A stretch of DNA of 64,000 nt from NCBI RefSeq assembly GCF_018873765.1, contig NC_057918.1, positions 65,722,871-65,786,870 on the forward strand, given 5' to 3'. Of the stretch, positions 12,125 to 23,224 are shown in pieces. A model generated the notes under the pieces. The model searched no databases and was not told the origin of the DNA. It worked only from the letters and a program-made list of their open reading frames with translations. A program made the position numbers and the translations under genes. Each line of letters opens with the position of its first letter. Positions within the stretch are counted from its first letter, which is position 1. This DNA comes from Telopea speciosissima. Taxonomy: Eukaryota > Streptophyta > Magnoliopsida > Proteales > Proteaceae.

Positions 12125-13178
12125 TGACCTCTCTCTATCTGACTATTTGATTTTTTGACCCTACCTCAGTTTCAGTTCTATAAACACTCTTATCTTCTTC
12201 CCCCTGTTCTTCACACTTAAAAGCTGAAGAAGAGGAGACGATGGAGAAAGGGGCAAAAGGGTTTCTGCCAAAAAGGGAACGCCGTTTGGCCTTGGAATCC
12301 AAATATCTACAACTATCGTATGCCCTCGAGAGAGTAAGGAGGAAAAGCTAACATTAGAAACTTTTACATTTTTAACGGATGAGATGAGATGGGTTGTTTT
12401 GGATGGTCAGGTTTTCTTCTATATTACTACTTGAATTGACGGTCCTGATTCAATGTAGGGTTTTGAATTTTAATTATTGCGAATTTGGAATAGAATACAT
12501 GTCTTCCTATCTTTCAGACTGATTTTTTTTTTGTTTAAAAAAGGAGATTAGATTAACAAGTGCCTAATTACTTTGTCCCAATAACAAAAAGATATTTCTT
12601 TGGGGTTTCATTCAAGGATTTAGGGCTCATGAGGCCGATTCGGATGTGATTCCAAGTCAACTCGGTCATAACTCATAAATCGATTGAGTCGATCCAAATG
12701 GAGGTAAAAATACACTCACTTACAATCAAGTTAACAAGGGGGGATAGGCAAGCCAATTAGGATCATTCCCAATTAATATTATAGGGCAAGAAATTGTTGT
12801 CTGGTTGTGCAGGAGCCATTACGAGTGCATGCAGGAGCATCTGACTAAAAGAACAAGGTTAAAATAAGACTAGTGAATCATTTCACCTCACTCTTCATAT
12901 TGACGTATAGAAGGACATTATTCAATTCAACATCATTCCAGGATTTAGCCTTATCCCTTTTGGATGTAATCACACTCTCCTTTCTCTAATTCATAAGAAA
13001 GAGATTTCTCTAATTCATAAGAAAGAGAAGGCTAAACGAGTAGAAGATTTCTAACCCATTAGTTTGTGTACATGTGATTTCTAAGATAGTTACTAAACTC
13101 CTAGCTTGTGGAGTTCAGATCTTTTCTGGACAAAATTATTTCTCTATTCCAAGTTGTTTTTGTTAAAATGTGACAAAA
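12125..13178. other. Upstream flank of the hnRNP1-like gene
   Basis: Should contain the 5' UTR and promoter of the minus-strand gene (about 12125-12400); I saw no certain TATA box. The rest is AT-rich and repetitive. A short tandem duplication (GATTTCTCTAATTCATAAGAAA type) lies at about 12985-13030. Confidence 0.4.
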
Positions 13179-13776
13179 AATGAAAGGAATATCTTATCGA
13201 GGCAATCGTATTTGTTTCGGCAGATACGCTCTTCAAGCACTTGAACCCGCTTGGATGCCCAGGCCAAATATCCAGTCGTCAAAAGGGAAGCCCTTACCAC
13301 TTGCTCAACTGCGCAAATCGATTATGCCAATTTTGAAACAAGAGAAAGAGAGTGGCAAGGGAAATCTTACACGGATGCACTCCTATGGTCCCCTCTCCTA
13401 AGCGTTAGCTTCATCTTACAAAGGTGAGAGAGAGAGAGCAGAACTATTCCAAAATGTGGTGGAGTCCTCAATATCATGACCTTCTTTGGCAAGTTGATCA
13501 ACTAGAGAGTTTCCCTGTCAAAATGTGTGAAGAATGCGCAGATTCGGAGGCATAAGAGAAAGGCAATCCCGGATCTACTACTTTGTTTGATTCAAAAGGC
13601 GAACAACCCCCCCCCCCCCCCAACTAGTCGTATGGGGTGGGGTGCTTGTGGTAAGCTGCCTTGGATATGAGGAATTCCTAAATCAAAACATCTAGACAAA
13701 TAGAAGCAGGGCGACGAGCAATGACACGATATGCCCGTCATGATGGAAAAATATGGGTACGTATAATTCCAGTCAA
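13179..13776 (+). pseudogene. rpl16: Plastid rpl16 fragment in nuclear DNA (NUPT), split
   Basis: 13179-13256 encodes [20 protein letters not shown] then EPAW, the conserved core of plastid ribosomal protein L16. 13688-13776 encodes [20 protein letters not shown] then KIWVRIIP, the next part of the same protein. In intact rpl16 these blocks are contiguous (EPAW-ITSRQIE), so a 431-bp segment (13257-13687) interrupts the fragment. Within that segment, minus-strand translation at about 13435-13515 reads NSLVDQLAKEGHDIEDSTTFW, typical of the RNase H-like end of plant LINEs. Only an internal part of L16 is present and it is not expressed as a ribosomal protein. A mitochondrial route is possible, but the residues match the plastid type. 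Confidence 0.85.
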
Positions 13777-13904
13777 TTGGCACTCTTTTAAATGTGCACT
13801 ATAAAAAACAAGTCGGATGACTCCTGCTGCACGAGATTCAATGGAAGTAGGGATTTAAGCATAATTGTGATCCTTTTTTTTTTTTTTTTTGGTATAGGGG
13901 CGTA

Positions 13905-14135
13905 GCGAGCTTCCCCTCATGTGACTTCCTCCATGCCACTTGTCCTCGCAATGCCTCTTGGGGATGGAAATCTGTTTTCAAAGCTCGGGATCTCCTCTTC
14001 ATGGGTCTCTTTATCCGAGTTGGGCCACGGCCGCAGCATTAACCCATGGATCAATCCCTAGATTCCACATCTTCCCCCTTCCCTAGCCCCCTATCTTCTT
14101 CCCCCCGACGCGCCTTCTTTAGTGGCTGATGGAGA
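13905..14135 (+). mobile_element. L1-type LINE fragment (zinc-finger RVT region)
   Basis: Translation around 13905-14070 reads CDFLHATCPRNASWGWKSVF then KARDLLFMGLFIRVG. This matches the segment after the reverse transcriptase in plant L1 ORF2 (the SWxWKS..ARDLL type). It is preceded by a poly-T run (about 13867-13890) followed by GGTATAGG, which may be a separate antisense retroposon tail. It is out of order with the RT fragment to its right, so it is a second LINE piece. Confidence 0.6.
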
Positions 14136-15769
14136 AGAATTGATTCGTAGGATCCTCTTCTTATCAACGCTTCTCAGGAGCTGTATAAACAAGATCGAGA
14201 GGCCGTATGAACAGAACATAACATTATTATAGCCCACGAAACTTTTGACCATCTTAGAAAACATAAAGGCAAACATGGTTGGATGACTCTCAAATTAGAC
14301 ATGTCCAAGACATACGATAGGCTCGAGTGCGGATATTTGGGAGTAATTTTAAATTTTTAGAATTTAACCAACACTGGTGTGATATAATCAGTTATTTGAT
14401 ATTTACCTATTCCTACTATAGAAACTCCAAGGAGGTACTTTCGATTTTTTTTTAACCCTCTAGAGGGATCAATCAAAACTATCCTCTTAGTCCATTTGTT
14501 TATCTTAACTATGGAGGATCTTTCTAGACTCTTGCACGTTCATCATGATCTTAATTTGTTCAAGGACATGAAGGGTGGAGCTAAAATCACTCATCTATCG
14601 TTTGTAGAGACACTTTGATCTTTTGTCAAGCAATTGAGTATGATACCATTTTTATTAGCACTGTTAAATATCTTTTTAAGATTTGTTGGTCAACGGATCA
14701 ATTTTTCAAAAAATAGTGTTTTTTTTTTTTCAATTAGGATATTTCCTCAGCTAACAAGGAAAAAATAAATAGTATTCTTAGTGTGCCTCTTATGGAGGAG
14801 AAATCTCCCTATCTTGGGACTCTCTTGGTGTCAAAGAGAGGGGAAAGGTGCTATGGAATAGTGTTATTGATCATGTTAAATCTAAGTTGAGCTTATGGAA
14901 GGCCCCTTTATTGTCTCATTCTTGAAGGTCTGTGCTAATAAAATATGTTCTAAATTTTGTTCCTATTTTTTGGATGTCTATTTTCCATTTCCCTATTGTA
15001 GTGTGTTCTCATTTAGACATTCACCCCCAAAAAAAAAAAAGTTTTCATTTGGATTCTATCAGGGTGAGATTTTGGCAGAGCTGATCAGATTATGGTAAAC
15101 GTTGGTCTCTCGTGTCTTGGAATACTTTGTATTTGCCTAGACCATTAGGTCTATTAGGGCACGTTTGGTTGAAGGTGTCGTAGGAGTCGGATTCTTAAAT
15201 TGGATCGGGTTCTTAAGAATCTGGTTCATGTGGATTTGGATTCTGATAAAAAACCTGTTTGGTTACCCTGAGTCTGTCAGGAGGAATCCAGCTAAAAAAT
15301 TGTTTGGTTGCCCTGGTTCTGTCAGGTGGAATCTGGCTGAATCCATATGTAAGACTGTTTGGTTACCCTGAGTCTGTCAGTTGGATTCTACTTGAATTTT
15401 GTCTGAAAAAATATTTTAACCTTGTTTTGTTATACAACATATGCATACATTTAATATGACTTTATAAAAAATAAGATAATAAAAAAATTGGATTAAAATT
15501 CTCAAAAGAAAGTCTTTCCCAATTTTTCACGTATCCATAAAAATTACAAAATTAGCACTAATTGGTGTTATGTTACTTCAACAAAGCAAAACTCATAGTA
15601 CGAGCATTTTCAAACAACAGAGATCTCTATATATGATAAAAAATCCATATCCATTTAATTTAAGTACATACATATAAATTTTTTGTGAAATTTCAAAGAT
15701 GTCATTAAAGTTGGGTTCTTGAGTGGATTAGTGTCATAACTGACTATACTATGAACAGTTGAATAAAAA

Positions 15770-15847
15770 AGGCCTTGGTGGATTCGAACCACCATCCCTG
15801 GAACATGCGCATGTTCCAAGTGCTCTACCAATTTAAGCTAAAGACCC
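15770..15847 (-). tRNA. tRNA-like gene with oversized, palindromic anticodon loop
   Basis: Minus-strand reading gives a good cloverleaf: acceptor GGGTCTT pairs with AAGGCCT, the D stem is GCTT/GAGC, and the T arm is GGTGG-TTCGAAT-CCACC. There is an A-box-like TAGCTTAAATTGG, a perfect B box GGTTCGAATCC, and TTTTTT immediately after the 3' end as a Pol III terminator. The anticodon stem CTTGG/CCAGG closes a 14-nt loop instead of 7, because GGAACATGCGCATGTTCC (15800-15817) is a perfect 18-bp palindrome. Position 33 would not be U, so normal decoding is unlikely. It is either a tRNA pseudogene or an unusual Pol III transcript. Confidence 0.55.
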
Positions 15848-18439
15848 ATCAAGTGGAGCTTGGAATTTACAAATAACTAAAATAAAAGAAAAGACTAACA
15901 AAAAACAAATCCTATGCTTCCACCATACTCATTCAAAGCCTTTCCAAGTTAATTCTCCAATTCTGAATTGAAGCCCACAGATCACAAGAACCATTGGTCC
16001 AGTAAGTCCAGAAATGAAGAGAGAGCAGCCACTTACATTAAAAGAGAAAAAAGAAAAGGGGGAAAACTGCTATTATTAGGTACGTAGAATAAACCATGGA
16101 TCTATTTAAGTATTGAAAAGGAAATGTAAACATAGCCAAGGTGAAAGGACTCACAGTAATGTAGAATAGCCAAGCTGCAACCAATTCTACAGGAGGATCC
16201 TAAACTCTTCAATGAAGAAAAGCATCCACAGGGCGTTTTGATTCTTTCTTCAATCAGCAACTATGGTAGCATGAAATCTTCTATTGAATGAATGAATCTC
16301 AGCAGTAGTTTGGAACCTCAGTTGATCTCAGGGTATGTAGCCTAATCATTAAGCACATAATATATATGCACATAATATCCAAGTCATACTACATAATATG
16401 CACATAAGGCCGCAAGGGTATGTAGCCTAATCCCCATCCTCGGGGCAGAAATCATATCTCATTGTCCATAGAGAGCATGGTATACCAAAAAAAGTATGTG
16501 CATCTGTGGCTCAGTAAGCTGAGTATCTTCTTAACATGATGTATAAGAATAAGCTTTTATACTTGATTTCTAAAAGCAGACAAATTCCTACCTCACAAGA
16601 ACCATATGTAATGACTGAAGATTCTGACTTCTTAAGATTTATAATCATGACATTTCCACTAACATCCCTGATTCCCTGTCCCTAACTCAAAAAATAGTAA
16701 TTCTCCTTTGATCCTTAGATTAACCACCTTTTCCAAACAGCCTTGTGATCATCAAAAGAACATCAATATCTCCAAATATAGAGGCTCACATCATTATTTA
16801 ACTCAAAGCAGAATGCTTTATCATCAAATGAAGTCCTCAATCCTCTCAGCACATTAGAACTCTTTGCAGCTTATCAGCAGTAGTTTTAAGAAAGCTCTAT
16901 GAATTTCATTTGAATTATGTTTTGAGAAAGTCCTGAAGACTTGACTAGGGCATGACCTGGGAACTCAAAATCATTGATGTGGGCTTACCACCTAACTTGT
17001 GAAGCATGTATGGTTTTTAAGCATACATATGTTTGTTTGAGTGCCTTTATTAAATATCTGTTCTTCTACAGGTCAAATCTCTCTTTCTCATTCCAATGTT
17101 ACAGGAGGTCTTTGAAGAGAAAATGATATACTGGAGAAGATGTAACTTTCTTCCACATTTCACTAATGATCGGATAATTTGATTAGTATTCCCAAACAAA
17201 TAAGAACAGAACGAATGTAATTCATCCTCCTCCATCACATGATTGCAATCTACACTAGGCAGGGATATACTTCACTTCAGAAAACTAGTAAAACATTTAG
17301 GAAAGAAAATTACAGAAATAAACAAGCAAAACAGCATAAACCACAAATTAATCAGTTTACCAATTAGTGTGAGCATTATAGGACTCATAATAAATGACAA
17401 GGATCTTTGCCATGAGGAGAAGCTTAACAGATTATATCCCCTAGAAGATCTATTTGTTCCAAGTTTTACAAAAACAGACCAGTCCAACTTCCTGATCTGT
17501 TCATCTTATCGCCATAAGTCCAACTTCCTGATGCCTCTCATCAGCATCTTTCCATGTTTACAAGAAATATCAAACTGAGTTAATAGTCTAATACATCTAC
17601 ATCCTAGAATTAGCCACTTGATGTTTGAGTTTGACTAATCTAAATTTATTTAATTACCTTATCTCACTCCATTAATCTACTTGGAATGGAATGTTGCCTA
17701 CCAGATTACTAATAACCATTGAGTGGATTGACCACCTTATTATGTAAGGACAAATTCCAGCTATCCAAACCCATAATTCCAGGTACTCATTCCCAATTGT
17801 TTCTATCTCATCTGCCACTGAAAAGGGACAGAGCAGCTTAGGCTCAATTAAAAGCATAGGTTTCACCCTTTTCAAATGGAAATTAATGGGTTTTTTTTTT
17901 TTTGTAAAAAAATTGTGACCTTTTTGTACTTAGTTTCCAACATCAACCCATTTGTATTCCCTGGCTCGGAACATTTTTCAACCACACAGAATAAATTCCA
18001 AGTGGAAGAACACTATCCTCTTGTATGCTCTTCATTACTTAACATAACAAAACCGTCTCTACCCCTATTGCAATGCATCCAACCTTTACAGAAATAGTCC
18101 AAATCAAATTTTATTGGTTGTTTGATGTATAATGACTGATAAAAAGAACATGAAATTAAGTTATGAATGAGTTTGGAGCATAAATACCCTATAGTAGCAG
18201 CAATTTTACATACTTAACTTATGTATTATTAAAAAACCATAACTATAATGCAGTTGTCTCAGAGAAGGGAGACAGTGAAGAAATGTGCCATATATACCTG
18301 CGTTAATCCAAGATGTTCCTTCCACTGGAGATTTTCAAAACGACCCTATTGAACTTCCTAGAACCTGAAATGGAGAGAAAAATTGGTTAGCAATCAATTA
18401 ATTCCAATTTTTTTTTAAAAAAAAAACCCTAACTACAAT

Positions 18440-18565
18440 CGAACAAGAATGATAAAGGGAGAGACAGGGAGATACATAGACATAGAGAGAGAGACAGAAA
18501 CAACGATAGAGATAGAGAGCGAGAGACAGAGAAACAAAGAGAGAGAGAGAGAGAGAGATAAAGAG
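18440..18565. repeat. (GA)n-rich low-complexity tract
   Basis: AGAGAGA-dominated sequence, densest at about 18533-18560. Open frames on both strands here are simple-sequence artefacts. Confidence 0.7.
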
Positions 18566-19325
18566 AGTAGTGAAGAACCTTGTAGACGAAAACGAGATGG
18601 CTGAATCCTGGAGTTGCAGATTCGTCTTCGGTTCCTTGGAGAAGAAGACGAGATGGCTGAAGACCAGAGAGAGAAAGAGAGTTGTGAAGACGAGATGGCT
18701 GAAGACGAGAGTTGCAGAGACTATCTTTGTCTTCGGCTCCTTGGAGAAGAAACGAGAAGGCTGAAGAGAGAAACCCTAGCAATCGACTTCCTTCGTTTCA
18801 ATCCCGATTTTTGGAGTCCACAAGATTCCATCCTATGTATATGAGGGCTTGGAATCCTGGACTTGATTTGGAATTCACCCCAAGGGGCAAATTCTTGTGG
18901 ATTCCCAAATTTACATAGAAAAATGGATTTTCATGGATTCTCGGAATCCAACATGGAACCGGATTCCGAGAAACCAAACACGCAAAAAATTAAGAAAGGT
19001 TCTCTTATATGGGATAGGATATGTCATGTGGTTCCTATCCTTAAATGCTTGGTGTGTCAAAAAATTAATCACCAAACCTCAATTTCTATTTGGATGAACC
19101 TTGAGTACCCTCTTTAGAGAACTTTCACATCCCTAATATCTGTCATTTCTCAAATAGATTATTACATTATGTTCATGAGCTTATGAGCAGGGACTGTTGG
19201 AATGTGAGACTCATTTTTTCTCTTTTCCCTTATAAAATTGTAAAAGCAATCTCTATGAGACCAATTGACCTTACATAGAATTTGGATTCTTGGTTTTACA
19301 ATTAGTCTCAAAGTTATGTGGTGAT

Positions 19326-20109
19326 TAGGGGTGTCAATTCTAAGTCCACACCAATAGGATGGACTTGCTCCGGCCGGTGAAAGCCCGAAACCGGCCCAAC
19401 ACATTAGATAAACATGTCGTTCACAATTCAAGGGGATAGACTAACGGGCACCCGATCGAGCCCAACATGTTTAAGGATCAACACATTTAAGCCAATTTAT
19501 GGACCGTTTATTTTATCTCAATTATCCCATAAATTTTCTATTTTATCCCAAATATATCATTTTTTAATCTCCTTGATTAATTGATCATCTTGCATTACAT
19601 AAGTAATATTAAAGGACTATGGGCCAAGTTAAAACATAGTATTGATGATTGAATATTAATGCACTATGAAGTTGATGGGCCAAAAATTAATAAGACACAT
19701 AATCAAGGTCATTTATATCGTTTGAAATGTCATTATATGTTTGTCCATTGAGATTGAGACACCATAGACTTCCAAATAAATTTGGGATTTACTTATTTAG
19801 TCATTAGCCCAGTGAGGAACTCTCTAAAGTAAGTTATTGTTTCATCCCAAAAACTTGAATCTCATTAGAATCTATATGGACCAAACTTACGTAGTCTAAT
19901 TGTAGTCCATTTAGTATGAGCCCGTTTATAGCATGTTTAGTAAAAGCCCGATTATAGGTCGGTACTCGATCGAAAGTTTATTAATCAGACCATGCCAAGC
20001 CTATGAGGACCGATTACTTAAACAGGTCAGCCACAGTATAGGATCCTAAAGTAGGGGGACCGATTAGGCCCAACCAAAATCGGCTTGGACCGACCAATTG
20101 ACACCCTTA
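19326..20109. mobile_element. hAT-type non-autonomous element, 784 bp
   Basis: TIRs are TAGGGGTGTCAATT and AATTGACACCCTTA. Flanking octamers GTGGTGAT (19318-19325) and GTGGTGAC (20110-20117) form an 8-bp target duplication with one difference, the hAT signature. It lies inside the L1 LINE, so it is younger than the LINE. No transposase coding is visible. Confidence 0.85.
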
Positions 20110-20411
20110 GTGGTGACTACTCGATTGGTTGGTTGTAAAGTTCCTTATTAAGCATAGCTTGGGTTGTTCATTCATGCGCTATAAAAAAAAGAATTTGGAC
20201 TATTGTTTGGAAACATAAGGTGAACCCTCGATTAAAGGAAATTTTTTGGAAAGTTTACATAATGGGCTTACAACAAAAGATAAACTTGCTCAATTTTTCT
20301 CTGTTGATAATTAGGGAATGAATCGACTTGGCATTTGCTTTTGTCTTGTCGTATTGCTAATACATTTAGCTAAATTTTTTATCTCATATAAAACATTTGT
20401 GATAAATAGAA

Positions 20412-20580
20412 GGGAAAAAGTTCTCAGTCCGGGAATGTGGCCTACGCCAGCATTCCCATGAGTCTATCTCTCTCCTCCCCATTTGAAAAGACACCTCTGT
20501 CCCCTTGTTTTAAGGAGGAGAGAGATAGACACATGGGAGTGCTGGCGTAGGCCACACTCCCATACAGAAAACTGCTTTCC
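20412..20580. mobile_element. Foldback MITE with 9-bp target duplication
   Basis: Arms at about 20431-20478 and 20514-20561 are near-perfect inverted copies (GGCCTACGCCAGCATTCCCATG against its reverse complement, with few differences) around a ~35-nt spacer. Ends are GGGAAAAAGTTCTC and ACTGCTTTCC. The exact 9-bp duplication TAAATAGAA lies at 20403-20411 and 20581-20589. Duplication length points to Mutator-like transposition. A transcript would form a long hairpin and be a good small-RNA source. Fragments of the family occur near 4620 and 60725. Confidence 0.85.
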
Positions 20581-20945
20581 TAAATAGAAACTCAATTTCT
20601 CTTCATCCATGGTGAAGAGAGTATCTCTTCAACCATAAGATATTGGATTGGGAAAGGATGTTTCCAGGCTCAAACAATAATGAGGGGTAGGAGTTATATG
20701 GTGACATTAATCTTCATAGAGTCCAACCACAAGGTCAAAATCACCAATAGTGAAACTTAATCCATTAAATATTGTTTTCTTTTCTCTCTCTTCTGGCTTG
20801 GGTTTGAAGTGATTTCATTGGTAGAAAAAAAAAATTTATGAAAAAAAAAAGATAACTAAAAAGAGGAATATACAAAGGTATTGTTTCAGTCCAGAGCCTT
20901 TTTGGTCATATTAGATACTACTGCAAAACAAAAAGGATCCCCTTT

Positions 20946-21092
20946 GTGGTCAAGTGCCTAGTGCACTTGGTAGCTAGTGCTAGGCACTTGGTAGTTAGTG
21001 GTGCGTAAAGGCCCATTGCTACCAGGAGGTCTTGAGTTCAAGTTTCCTAGTTCACATCCTACATCCCACCTTACCTATCAAAAAAAAAAAAG
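20946..21092 (+). mobile_element. tRNA-derived SINE with poly-A tail
   Basis: Contains repeated A-box-like TAGCTAGTG/TAGTTAGTGG words, a B-box-like GAGTTCAAGTTTC (about 21033-21045) and a 3' end CCTTACCTATC followed by about 12 A. Imperfect target duplications AGGATCCCCTTT (20934-20945) and AGGATGCCTTTT (21093-21104) flank it. The same CCTATC-poly(A) end appears in reverse at 23235-23253. Confidence 0.7.
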
Positions 21093-21104
21093 AGGATGCC
21101 TTTT

Positions 21105-21860
21105 TGAACTAAAGTTCAAGTCCAAGTCCTGGGCTATAAAGCCGATGTGCAAAAAATTCTATAAAAAAGGTCATGACCAAGGATTAGTAGTTGGAGATGG
21201 AAGAAGATCGGAGATTTTCGATTCGAGCACCACACTTCTTTCCTCTTCAACCCTAAGTTGGTGGCATGCTCAAACCTCGTACGAATACTAAACGACTTTG
21301 CCAGTTGCACTTACTTGTGATATCTTGAACAAATTAAGACGGGAAATTTGAAAATAGGCAAATGAGAAAAAATAAAAAACTGAGAATATACATTAGTAGA
21401 AAGCACTTAAGACGGCTAGAAGCATGAAACATTACAGACATAAAACTACAATAGGAGAAAGTTTCTTTTTTATCTTTGATGCTTACAACATTACTCCCAA
21501 TCCCCTTAACCACCCACCCCCACTCAAAAAAATAAATAAATAAATAAAAACAAACTCAAGTCAAACCCTAAAAGTGAAGACAGGTTTTGATCCCAAGTCC
21601 TTGCGTTAATGGGCCATGATCCTTACTATCATGCAAAGTTTTCAATAAGTCCACCAATTGGTATAATCCAATGTACCTTCCATTTGGAGCATTAACAAGG
21701 TCAACATAGATGAGAATCTAATTTAAAAAAAAACAGACCCTCGCTTGCAAGAGTCACTATCATTTTTGTTAGGTAAACCTAAAGTCACTATCATTCCAAT
21801 AGTTGGGTGGTTTAATATGAGAATGAAAATTTAATAGAACATTTCAAAGTACTTAATATT
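21105..21860. other. Intergenic, no gene seen
   Basis: AT-rich sequence with short A runs. No coding, RNA or element ends recognised before the MITE at 21861. Confidence 0.4.
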
Positions 21861-22035
21861 GGACCGAGTTTTCCTTCGGCTATGGTTAATGAGAGAATCC
21901 ATTCGCCACAGTGGCTTCAGATGCGTGTGGGGGTATCGAGAGGGTATTTTTGAGAATAACTAAACCCTTGTTAGGGTTTATGAATCCTAAGATGGTGGCT
22001 GAACGTTCACTGTGCGGTAGAGGAAAATTTTGTCC
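21861..22035. mobile_element. MITE, family A copy 2
   Basis: Ends GGACCGAGTTTTCC and GGAAAATTTTGTCC; interior reads (reverse) CCACCATCTTAGGATTCATA, as in the other family A copies. Target duplication CTTAATATT/TTTAATATT (21852-21860 and 22036-22044), 9 bp with one difference. Confidence 0.8.
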
Positions 22036-22045
22036 TTTAATATTT

Positions 22046-22557
22046 GGGAAAAGGTTCTCTGACCCACCCAAATAGGTATGCTAGCACTTTTGTGTTTGTC
22101 TCACTCCTCACATGAAATAACTTTGCTGCCCTCTAATGTATGATAACGTTTTGTAGCATTTACTGAAAAAAAATTAGATAACATTTTGTAGCCTCTCAAT
22201 GGTGCATTCCTCTATGTTGCGAACTGCATCCAGACATAGAGAGGGGCGAAATGACCCACCCTGTTAATGCTTCTACATACATACTGCCATTGGTCCCCCA
22301 CATGTGCTGGGCCATCCTCCCCCCCAGACAGCTAGATTGAGCTCCTCTCCAGGGAGCCCAGCACGCAGGGAGTACCCAGGGGGTGTCCAGCGGTTGGGCT
22401 GTGTTGCACACATCCCGATGACTGACTGTGCGTGCATTGGGAAGTGAACGACACAGCATAGTCCTTGGATACCCCCTTGGGCACTCCCTGGGAGCTGAGC
22501 TCCCTGGATGGGAGTTGGGCTCCCTGGAGAGGAGCTGGATCCCAGAGAATTCTTCCC
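22046..22557. mobile_element. Foldback MITE with 8-9 bp target duplication
   Basis: Ends GGGAAAAGGTTCTCTG and CAGAGAATTCTTCCC. Long inverted arms around about 22440 carry repeated CTCCCTGG words. Flanks TAATATTT at 22038-22045 and 22559-22566. The left duplication overlaps the right duplication of the element at 21861-22035, so the two inserted into the same few bases. Confidence 0.75.
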
Positions 22558-22571
22558 CTAATATTTATTAA

Positions 22572-22708
22572 GGCTGATGTTCTCTGTGCTGCAACACAGA
22601 CTACACCCAAACACAATGGGGTAGGTATTTCTGCCATTTAGGGGGGTAGGGTGGCACCCCCATGTGTCTGGGGACAGCCCGTGCCCCCGGCACAGAGAAT
22701 ATTTGGCC
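22572..22708. mobile_element. MITE with 10-bp target duplication
   Basis: TIRs GGCTGATGTTCTCTGTGC and GCACAGAGAATATTTGGCC. Exact duplication TATTTATTAA at 22562-22571 and 22709-22718. Its left duplication overlaps the right duplication of the element at 22046-22557. Confidence 0.8.
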
Positions 22709-23224
22709 TATTTATTAAGGAAAAAATGTTATGAGGAATTTAATGAGATAATGTAGGTTTTTTTGTTACAACTCATTGGGGCTACTTATGTAATGAAATT
22801 TGGCCCCAACAGTTGTGGCCCAAAAATATCCAGAATCAGATGTCCACGACATTCTTTACATTTTAATCAGACGGTTGAAAAGTCATCTTATCTATATATG
22901 GATCCAATCAATTGTCGATTCCAATCCTACAAAAATGAGACAGGTGGTAGGTTATGAAGCACTCAACAGTCAATACCCATCGTACAGCTCCACTCCCTCA
23001 CCGAAGTGGCCAAAGACAAATCTGCTTTCTTTCTTTAAATTGTTACCAAAAATTTTTCAGAAAAAAAAAATCTGCTTTCTTCATTGAAATGGAACTGTAC
23101 TGTAGGAACCCACCACCACAAAGTCCATCCACTATCAATTCTAACGGTCATATTTTTAAAACCCTCAGGTGGCAAGTTTTGATATAGTTTCAGATTCACT
23201 TTACCGTTTTGTCCTCTACGTTTC

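Larger units (their letters stand above)
15157..18989. mobile_element. 3.8-kb TIR element inserted in the L1 (PIF/Harbinger-like ends)
   Basis: Left end GGGCACGTTTGGTT and right end AACCAAACACGC are inverted repeats, flanked by TTA at 15154-15156 and 18990-18992, the TSD expected for PIF/Harbinger elements. Both subterminal regions carry GGATTC-rich repeats (15157-15420 and 18790-18985), and L1 coding sequence abuts both sides. No transposase was recognised inside, so it is non-autonomous or an acquired-cargo element. The cargo includes a tRNA-like gene (15770-15847). At 18300-18366 there is an exon-like piece on the minus strand with AG and GT borders, and at 18560-18780 a region with repeated GAGATGGCTGAA motifs. 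Subfamily is inferred from ends only. Confidence 0.6.
14190..20402 (+). mobile_element. Degraded L1 LINE ORF2 with two nested insertions
   Basis: 14200-14330 translates as NIIIAHETFDHLRKHKGKHG then WMTLKLDMSKTYDRLE, the start of the plant L1 reverse transcriptase. 14480-14590 matches the LFILxMEDLSRLLH block, and 14780-14890 the GVPLMEEKSPYLGTLL block. After the insertion at 15157-18989 the LINE resumes (KGSLIWDRICHVVPILKCLV), and after the insertion at 19326-20109 it resumes again (WTIVWKHKVNPRLKEIFWKV), the zinc-finger RVT region. Several in-frame stops and frame changes show it is long dead. About 40-50 residues between the first two blocks appear to be missing. Confidence 0.8.

Noticed and set aside
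18429-18782. 117-codon Leu/Ser-rich minus frame
   Set aside because: (GA)n simple repeat translated on the opposite strand.
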